Shown one piece after another: positions 6,206-10,316 of a stretch of 10,316 bases of DNA. Within the stretch, counting starts at the first letter, position 1, and each line of letters starts with the position of its first letter. The notes beneath the pieces were generated by a model. It saw nothing but the letters and a program-made list of their open reading frames with translations. It was not told where the DNA came from and made no database searches. This stretch comes from Clostridiales bacterium (GTDB taxonomy: Bacteria; Bacillota; Clostridia; Oscillospirales; Acutalibacteraceae). The translations under genes and the position numbers were made by a program. The stretch is from NCBI GenBank assembly GCA_019415925.1, contig DXYG01000092.1, forward strand, positions 1 to 10,316. The letters are read 5' to 3'.

Positions 6206-6748
6206 TCAACCTGCATTTCTGTTGTAAAACAGCTTTAAAACAATATCTTTATTAAGATACCTTTTCATACCCTCTAAAATCTGCTCATTGGGTGAGAAAA
6301 TGAGCAGGCATCTGCCGTAAGCGGCGCTGTTGAAAACGGCATAATAATTTTCGCTGTCAACGTCAATGTCACGGGCGGCAATAAAGCTTTTTGAAAATTT
6401 CATACCGTCAACCGACTTTTCACCCTTTTCAAGGTTTTCGATTTCTCTTATCGGCACCTTGCAGACACGCTTTCTTTTGCGTAGTGAAATAACCTTTGAA
6501 ATTTCCAGCTCGTCGCCTGCAACAGAATATTCAAATTCAACTCTCTGTGAGGTGATTATGTACCATACAACGTAAATTCCGCCCATAAACAAAAACAGAC
6601 CTATGTAGAACATATACGCCGTAATTACAAATGCGAGCATTGAAAATACTATCGGAATCATAATGAGAATCAGAACAGACAGAATTTTGATTATAAGATT
6701 TTTAGGTTTGTTAGCTCTTTTAACAACCTGTTCGTTAAAGCCTTCCAA
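6206..6748 (-). CDS. Two-helix membrane protein of unknown function (DUF6106-like)
   Basis: The 180-aa protein has a short basic N-terminus. Two closely spaced hydrophobic helices follow at about residues 19-45 and 47-67 (rich in I, L, V, M, F and Y). The rest is a soluble domain in the cytoplasm or at the membrane face. That domain, with VEFEYSVAGDELEISKVI followed by basic RKRKRVCKVPIREIE, resembles bacterial PH-like membrane domains and proteins that I recall being filed as DUF6106. This is recognition from memory and not certain. The start is TTG 6748, supported by AAGGAG (6762-6757) eight bases upstream. It is the first gene after the promoter at 6782-6810 and overlaps or abuts nnrD. No enzyme motif is visible. 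Confidence 0.8.
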   Translation of the reverse strand: MEGFNEQVVKRANKPKNLIIKILSVLILIMIPIVFSMLAFVITAYMFYIGLFLFMGGIYVVWYIITSQRVEFEYSVAGDELEISKVISLRKRKRVCKVPIREIENLEKGEKSVDGMKFSKSFIAARDIDVDSENYYAVFNSAAYGRCLLIFSPNEQILEGMKRYLNKDIVLKLFYNRNAG

Positions 6749-6781
6749 TGTTTATTCTCCTTTTTGGTAATTTTCCCTATA

Positions 6782-6810
6782 ATAATATCATAAATGAGCG
6801 GTGTTTTCAA
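6782..6810 (-). promoter_or_regulatory. Promoter of the membrane protein-nnrD operon
   Basis: On the minus strand TTGAAA (6810-6805) and TATTAT (6787-6782) are exactly 17 bases apart, upstream of the AAGGAG site at 6762-6757. This should drive the membrane protein gene, nnrD and probably the lipoprotein gene. Confidence 0.7.
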
Positions 6811-6982
6811 TAGTTTAAAATATATATTGTGTCAGCTTTGTATAAAAAAGAGTACGTAAACGGTAACGCCAGATAAGGATGTTTTTTAGGTTGGTTCTGA
6901 TGCAACACAGTAAACTAATGGTGGATCTTGCTGTGATTTTGTACAAGATTCTTTTAAATGCAGTCATTTGTGGTTTTTATAA
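6811..6982. other. Intergenic region with a weak hairpin
   Basis: No convincing gene is seen. GGATCTTG (6923-6930) can pair with CAAGATTC (6944-6951), with one G-T wobble and a 13-base loop, followed on the plus strand by TTTT. There is no plus-strand gene for it to terminate, and on the minus strand it lacks a U-tract. How the four-gene cassette to the right ends transcription is therefore unclear. Confidence 0.4.
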
Positions 6983-7114
6983 TTAATATGCAATTGAAGC
7001 TATAATAATGATCACTATAATCACAACGGCAATGGCAGTCAAACAACCATATTTTCTGTCATGGATTAACCCCATAATTCCATATGCAATTATAAAGAAG
7101 ATGTCCTCAAGCAT
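6983..7114 (-). CDS. 43-aa single-helix membrane protein
   Basis: A short reading frame encodes 43 aa, beginning MLEDIFFIIAYGIMGLIHDR. A second part KYGCLTAIA leads into a very hydrophobic run of V and I residues (about 29-41) before the stop. The end is a clear membrane-spanning helix, and the first half is amphipathic or a second short helix. Support for expression is strong: AGGAGG (7128-7123) stands eight bases before the ATG, and the gene begins two bases after the stop of the upstream gene, inside whose last codons the ribosome binding site is written. It is the last gene of the four-gene cassette. I do not recognise the family. Small toxic peptides, channel regulators and membrane anchors are possible but unsupported. 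Confidence 0.7.
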   Translation of the reverse strand: MLEDIFFIIAYGIMGLIHDRKYGCLTAIAVVIIVIIIIASIAY

Positions 7115-7116
7115 TT

Positions 7117-7452
7117 TTATTTCCTCCTTATGATTTTAGCAGCGTTTAAAATTTTCATTTCAATAGAGACTTGTCCGGTTTTTAGTGAATCTATTACAAA
7201 CAAATCAACGTTCAGAAAAACTTGTTTTAGATCGCAAATGCAACTGTCAAGTACATATTCAAGAATACAAATCTCTATTGAATTTGTGTCAGCGTAAAAG
7301 TTAATAGTGTGATTTACTCTTTTGAGTAAGTGATCAAGAATATTTATTTTCTGAATTATATCGGGTTTTAAAATATAAATATTGTTTTTGCTTTCCTGTT
7401 TTGCTGTTTCTAAGGCTTTGCAGATTTCCTTTGTTAAATTAAACTCTTCCAT
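7117..7452 (-). CDS. 111-aa protein of unknown function
   Basis: I do not recognise this protein. It is mostly helix-prone, with no signal peptide or membrane segment. The N-terminal third is rich in K and E (TKEICKALETAKQESKNN). The middle and end are richer in I, L and V (EICILEYVLDSCICDLKQVF), and the tail is basic (AAKIIRRK). There is one CXC within that middle segment but no metal-site pattern. The start ATG overlaps the end of the upstream zinc-ribbon gene by 14 bases and has AAAGGAG about eight bases before it, so translation is probably coupled. Its last codons carry the AGGAGG site for the 43-aa gene that follows. The tight linkage suggests that it works with its neighbours. Confidence 0.75.
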   Translation of the reverse strand: MEEFNLTKEICKALETAKQESKNNIYILKPDIIQKINILDHLLKRVNHTINFYADTNSIEICILEYVLDSCICDLKQVFLNVDLFVIDSLKTGQVSIEMKILNAAKIIRRK

Positions 7453-7636
7453 TATGTTTGCTCCTTTCGTATTTAGATGCTCGTTTTGATAATTTTCTTG
7501 CTTTATGCCAAGTGATATTCCTACACATCGGACAATGTGTAGGAATATGAAGTCCTTTGAGTTTATATCTTTTAATGTCGTTTGCGGAAAGCGAAAAAAT
7601 ATGACCGCAATCTAAACAAAATAACATCTTTTTCAT
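7439..7636 (-). CDS. Zinc-ribbon protein, second of a tandem pair
   Basis: The 65-aa protein holds one zinc ribbon of the probable zinc-ribbon (zf-trcl-like) type: Cys7-X2-Cys10 in FCLDCGHIFSLS and Cys35-X2-Cys38 in HCPMCR. All four ligands are present. A basic tail (HKARKLSKRASKYERSKH) could bind nucleic acid. Cysteine positions and the FC..CG.-F-L / IP.HCP.CR framework match the upstream gene exactly, so the two are tandem paralogues. AGGAGG (7648-7643) lies six bases before the ATG, and the ATG overlaps the upstream stop by four bases (ATGA). It overlaps the next gene by 14 bases. A regulatory or RNA-related role is plausible for such proteins but not shown. Confidence 0.78.
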   Translation of the reverse strand: MKKMLFCLDCGHIFSLSANDIKRYKLKGLHIPTHCPMCRNITWHKARKLSKRASKYERSKHNGRV

Positions 7637-7878
7637 CTATAACCTCCTGCAATATGAGGGTGGTAATGAACTCGTTGCCTGCGTTTCTTACAAGGTGTGT
7701 AATTTGCTATTGCCTCATATAAACCGTAATATTGACTTGATTTTTCTTGCCGACTCTCTTTTCGGCAGGGCGGGCAGTGCTTTGGTATTTTCCAATCTTG
7801 ATTTAAGTAATAATCAATTTGTTTTTCTGTGAGTGTAAATTCACGACCACAATTCTTGCAAAATATTTGTTTTGTCAT
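7633..7878 (-). CDS. Zinc-ribbon protein, first of a tandem pair
   Basis: The 81-aa protein has a zinc ribbon with Cys7-X2-Cys10 (FCKNCGREFTLT) and Cys35-X2-Cys38 (HCPPCRKE), the same spacing as the next gene. A longer C-terminal part contains a basic KKRRQRVHYHPH segment with a fifth cysteine just before it. This resembles the probable zinc-ribbon domain (zf-trcl) seen in many clostridial small proteins of unknown function. AAAGGAAG lies about seven bases before the ATG. It is the first gene of the cassette and overlaps the second by four bases. No convincing promoter was found in the G/T-rich upstream DNA. TATATA at 7902-7897 is too near the ribosome binding site to be its -10 box. Confidence 0.78.
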   Translation of the reverse strand: MTKQIFCKNCGREFTLTEKQIDYYLNQDWKIPKHCPPCRKESRQEKSSQYYGLYEAIANYTPCKKRRQRVHYHPHIAGGYR

Positions 7879-8250
7879 AAAATACTTCCTTTCGTATATA
7901 TAGATTTTTGGGGTGGGTTAAATGGAACGCCTGCGATGTGCCTGTGTTTGATGTCCGCTCGTATAGCGTTTTGGGGTGGGGTGTGCCGTCTGTGGCGGTG
8001 CGCCCTTGCCTTCCGCTTGTATAGCGTTAGGTGGTCGGGTGTCGTTCCCTGTTGCCGTCCCGCTTGTATAGCGTTGGGTGTTCGGTTTGCCGTGTGGTTT
8101 ACGCCTTCCCCATTGGTATTGCCGTGGGTGTTCGGGTGTTTCGTTTTTTTGTTCTTATAGTCGCAATGTTCGGTGTTGCGCTTTGATTTGATTGAAAATG
8201 TATTTTGAAAGGTAATCTGTTAGCTAAGATAATATAAAACTGAAAATGTG
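7879..8250. other. Strand-biased G/T-rich intergenic region
   Basis: From about 7905 to 8160 the plus strand is dominated by G and T (runs such as GGGGTGGG, GGGTGTTCGG), unlike the A/T-rich intergenic DNA elsewhere in the window. A plus-strand open frame across it encodes a Cys-, Trp- and Phe-rich sequence with no plausible start or ribosome binding site, and I do not accept it as a gene. The region contains the repeat motif listed at 7955-8075. From 8160 to 8250 nothing is recognised. Confidence 0.5.
7955..8075. repeat. Three copies of a 16-bp hairpin motif
   Basis: CCGCTCGTATAGCGTT (7955-7970), CCGCTTGTATAGCGTT (8013-8028) and CCGCTTGTATAGCGTT (8060-8075) are nearly identical. Each contains CGCT-N5-AGCG, a small stem-loop. 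They are 58 and 47 bases apart, and the DNA between them is G/T-rich and only loosely similar, including a shared GCCGT. This is a degenerate tandem array. Confidence 0.75.
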
Positions 8251-8251
8251 T

Positions 8252-8286
8252 AAAAAAAGACCGCTTACACGATTGTAAGCGGTCTT
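8252..8286 (-). terminator. Rho-independent terminator of the symporter gene
   Basis: A 13-bp perfect stem (8257-8269 with 8274-8286, core AGACCGCTTACA) with loop CGAT is followed on the minus strand by a run of seven T (8258-8252). This is a textbook intrinsic terminator for transcription coming from the symporter gene. Confidence 0.9.
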
Positions 8287-8342
8287 GTAGACTGTTTAAA
8301 AGCAGAAATGTCAAATTTAAAATAGTCAACTTTTAAGATATA

Positions 8343-8471
8343 TCAAAGCCTTCCCTTGAGGGAAGGGTGGTGGGAGAGAAGAACATACAAAAATGAGGAA
8401 AAGTTCATCTCCACCCCTCAGTCATTTTGCAGGCAAAATGACAGCTCCCCTCAAAAAAGGGGAGCCTTGGA
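8343..8471. repeat. MITE-like structured repeat element
   Basis: The ends are imperfect inverted repeats, 12 of 15 matching: TCAAAGCCTTCCCTT (8343-8357) against the reverse complement of 8457-8471. Inside are a CCTTCCC/GGGAAGG hairpin near the left end, a perfect 10-bp palindrome GTCATTTTGC/GCAAAATGAC (8421-8442), and a GCTCCCC/GGGGAGC hairpin at the right end. Flanks ATATAT (8338-8343) and ATATAA (8471-8476) may be a target-site duplication. There is no coding capacity. Similar elements recur, from memory, in Ruminococcus-like genomes. Confidence 0.7.
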
Positions 8472-8498
8472 TATAATGTCAAAGTCTTTTTGTTATAA

Positions 8499-10067
8499 TT
8501 AAATCTCAATTGTTTTGATTGAGTCAAACTCATCAAGAATTTCCTTAGACGGTTTCTTTGTGAGCAATGATACAACTACGTTTACAATCAGTGCAAATGC
8601 AAAGCCGAGTACAAGTGAATAGAGGTTTGTTGCACTGTAGAGTGTTGCACCGTTTACAAGCGGCAGATAGTCCCACACAATAACGGTGAGTGCACCCGTA
8701 GCCATACCTGAAATTGCACCTGCAAGCGTTGAGCGTTTCCAGAACAGCGCAAGCAGTACAACAGGGCCGAATGCCGAACCGAAGCCTGCCCAAGCGTCGG
8801 AAACAAGTCCCATAATGCTTGAATTGGGGTCAATAGCAATAAAGAATGCGATTACTGCAACAACGATAACTGCAATTTTACCTACCCGGAGTGCGTTCTT
8901 TTCGGAAGCGTCCTTTTTGATAACGCCCTTGTACATATCCTCCGAAACAGCCGAGGCAGTAACAAGAAGCTGGCTGTCAGCGGTTGACATAATAGCCGCC
9001 AAAATTCCGCAGAGGAAAATACCGCCGATGAAGATTAAAATGCCGTTGTCCGAGAAGAACTGCTGAATTGTGCGGATAAATACGGTTTCACTTGAAGAAC
9101 CCTCAAGTGCTGTGGTGAGGTAACCTCTTGCAACAAGACCGATAAGGCAGGATGCCGCAAGTGAAATAACAACCCACGCAATTGCAATTTTTCTTGACTT
9201 TTTGATTTCGCTGTTGCTCTTTACAGCCATAAATCTTACAAGAATGTGGGGCATACCGAAGTAGCCGAGTCCCCATGCAAGATTTGAAATTATCGAAACG
9301 GCAGAAATCGGAGTGCCGTCGTCATTTTTCAGGAAATTAAGGAAGTTGTCGGGATTTGAAACACCGTTTGAAATGAGTGCATCCGAGAATCCTGTTTTGT
9401 AAGTAAGAGTTGCATATGCAAGAATCGGAACAGACATAATTGCAATAAGCATAAGCAAGCCCTGAATAAGGTCGGTCGTACAAACAGCCTTGAAGCCGCC
9501 CATAAAGGTGTACACAAGAATTACGAGTGCGGCTACGCAAAGTCCGACTATATAAATCGTGTTGTAGTTTCCTGTTTCTGCATTTCCGTCGGAGAACAGA
9601 GTAGCAAAAAGCTTTGCGCCCGAGCTGAAAGCCGACGCAGTGTAAACCGTGAAGAACACTGCGATAATAACAGCGGAAACGATTTTGATGATACCCCTCT
9701 TGTCACGGTAGCGATTCTGGAAAAAGCTTGGAATGGTAAGCGAGTTACCTGCAACAATTGTGTATTTTCTGAGTCTTGCCGAAACTATATACCAGTTCAG
9801 AATTGTGCCGATTAAAAGACCGACTGCAATCCACACTTCGCCTGTACCTGCAAGATATACCGAGCCGGGAAGTCCCATAAGAAGCCAGCCGCTCATATCG
9901 GAAGCCTGCGCCGAAAGCGCCGCAGTCCAGCCGCCTAAGTTTCTTCCGCCCAGAAAGTAGTCCTCGTTGTTCTTGGTGCTTTTTGAGTAGACAAAGCCGA
10001 TTACAATCATCATTACCATGTAAGCGGCAAACGCACAAAGAACTATAATGTTGTTGGTGCTAATCAT
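8499..10067 (-). CDS. putP: Sodium/proline symporter
   Basis: The 522-aa integral membrane protein belongs to the solute:sodium symporter family (LeuT fold). It should import proline with Na+ across the cytoplasmic membrane. The strongest marker is LSAQASDMSGWLLMGLPG from residue 51, nearly identical to E. coli PutP, where the aspartate (Asp55 there, Asp57 here) and nearby serine and glycine bind Na+ and proline. The later STADSQLLVTASAVSEDMYK matches the second Na+-site segment (Ser340/Thr341 in E. coli) and the usual SSS signature. Hydrophobic segments fit about 13 helices, and the length is slightly above the roughly 500 aa usual for PutP. AGGAGG (10078-10073) lies five bases before the ATG. 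It is a single-gene unit with its own promoter and a terminator about 210 bases after the stop. No proline catabolism gene is nearby, so osmoprotective or nutritional uptake are both possible. Confidence 0.95.
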   Translation of the reverse strand: MISTNNIIVLCAFAAYMVMMIVIGFVYSKSTKNNEDYFLGGRNLGGWTAALSAQASDMSGWLLMGLPGSVYLAGTGEVWIAVGLLIGTILNWYIVSARLRKYTIVAGNSLTIPSFFQNRYRDKRGIIKIVSAVIIAVFFTVYTASAFSSGAKLFATLFSDGNAETGNYNTIYIVGLCVAALVILVYTFMGGFKAVCTTDLIQGLLMLIAIMSVPILAYATLTYKTGFSDALISNGVSNPDNFLNFLKNDDGTPISAVSIISNLAWGLGYFGMPHILVRFMAVKSNSEIKKSRKIAIAWVVISLAASCLIGLVARGYLTTALEGSSSETVFIRTIQQFFSDNGILIFIGGIFLCGILAAIMSTADSQLLVTASAVSEDMYKGVIKKDASEKNALRVGKIAVIVVAVIAFFIAIDPNSSIMGLVSDAWAGFGSAFGPVVLLALFWKRSTLAGAISGMATGALTVIVWDYLPLVNGATLYSATNLYSLVLGFAFALIVNVVVSLLTKKPSKEILDEFDSIKTIEI

Positions 10068-10111
10068 TCTTTCCTCCTGTGTGTTATAGATTTTGTAAAG
10101 AATACTTTATA

Positions 10112-10140
10112 ATAGTAGCAAAAATATGTAAAAAAATCAA
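10112..10140 (-). promoter_or_regulatory. Promoter of putP
   Basis: On the minus strand TTGATT (10140-10135) and TACTAT (10117-10112) are 17 bases apart. A TG one base before the -10 box makes it an extended -10 promoter. The leader would be about 38 bases long. Confidence 0.5.
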
Positions 10141-10198
10141 GTAAAATGCGAATTTGATGTAAAATATTGAAAAAGCTGTTCCAAAATCAGCGTTTGTG

Positions 10199-10227
10199 TT
10201 GATTTAACTATGCAAAAGTTATATAAT
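10199..10227 (+). promoter_or_regulatory. Possible promoter pointing out of the window
   Basis: On the plus strand TTGATT (10199-10204) and TATAAT (10222-10227) are 17 bases apart. The gene it would serve must start beyond 10316. The region is very A/T-rich, so chance matches are possible. Nothing else is recognised in 10228-10316. Confidence 0.4.
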
Positions 10228-10316
10228 AATATAATCTGATATGATTATTCCTTGGGTATGATAAACCATAATTTAGCGGTGAGTTGACTCGCAAAAAAAA
10301 ATTAAAAATTTCGGTC

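Noticed and set aside
6923..6951. Hairpin as a terminator for the zinc-ribbon cassette
   Set aside because: The T-run follows on the wrong strand for that cassette, and the stem is weak with a long loop.
6879..6986. 35-aa plus-strand frame beginning MFFRLVLMQHSK
   Set aside because: No usable ribosome binding site spacing, no recognisable family, and it overlaps the end of the supported 43-aa gene on the other strand.
7955..8075. Possible CRISPR array
   Set aside because: The repeats are only 16 bp, there are three of them, the spacing is unequal (58 and 47), the spacers resemble each other, and no cas gene is present.
7819..8160. 113-aa plus-strand open frame rich in Cys, Trp and Phe
   Set aside because: It overlaps the start of a supported zinc-ribbon gene on the other strand, has no ribosome binding site, and its composition simply reflects the G/T-rich repeat DNA.
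8686..9066. 126-aa plus-strand frame within putP
   Set aside because: It is a shadow of the symporter reading frame with low-complexity Ala, Ile and Pro content and no ribosome binding site.
10279..10298. GTGAG/CTCGC hairpin before an A-run
   Set aside because: The stem is only five pairs including a wobble. On the minus strand the T-run precedes rather than follows the hairpin, so it does not look like a terminator.

Overview
The window looks like chromosome from a low-GC Gram-positive gut or rumen anaerobe of the Oscillospiraceae (Ruminococcus / [Eubacterium] siraeum type). The reasons are strong AGGAGG-type ribosome binding sites, Firmicutes-style promoters, an EndoA-type MazF, and structured intergenic repeats of the kind common in those genomes. 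This placement is inferred from style and gene content, not from a marker gene.

Positions 1-1000 hold repeat-rich intergenic DNA (three variable-stem hairpins and a 7-bp tandem repeat). After it comes a TetR/AcrR-type regulator that appears broken by two single-base losses. Positions 1036-4220 form a plus-strand run: a strong promoter, pyruvate kinase, a shikimate-kinase-like P-loop kinase one base later, a VOC/glyoxalase-fold protein, a flavodoxin-fold oxidoreductase with four cysteines, and a hairpin terminator. The last two genes have a more A/T-rich codon style and may have their own promoter.

Positions 4252-6810 form a convergent minus-strand group read right to left: a two-helix membrane protein, the ADP-dependent NAD(P)HX dehydratase NnrD, a small lipoprotein, and a MazF/EndoA endoribonuclease. 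It resembles the Firmicutes lipoprotein-alr-mazEF neighbourhood, but alanine racemase and the antitoxin are absent. mazF has its own good promoter.

Positions 6983-7878 hold a compact minus-strand cassette of four small genes: two tandem paralogous zinc-ribbon proteins, an unknown 111-aa protein, and a 43-aa single-helix membrane protein. They are joined by overlaps of 4 and 14 bases and a gap of 2, each with a good ribosome binding site. Upstream lies a G/T-rich stretch with three copies of a short hairpin motif. This cassette is the best candidate here for an undescribed functional unit.

Positions 8250-10140 hold a Na+/proline symporter (putP, minus strand) with its own promoter and terminator. 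A MITE-like structured repeat of about 128 bp sits in its 3' untranslated region. The right end holds no gene but has a plus-strand promoter-like sequence pointing out of the window.
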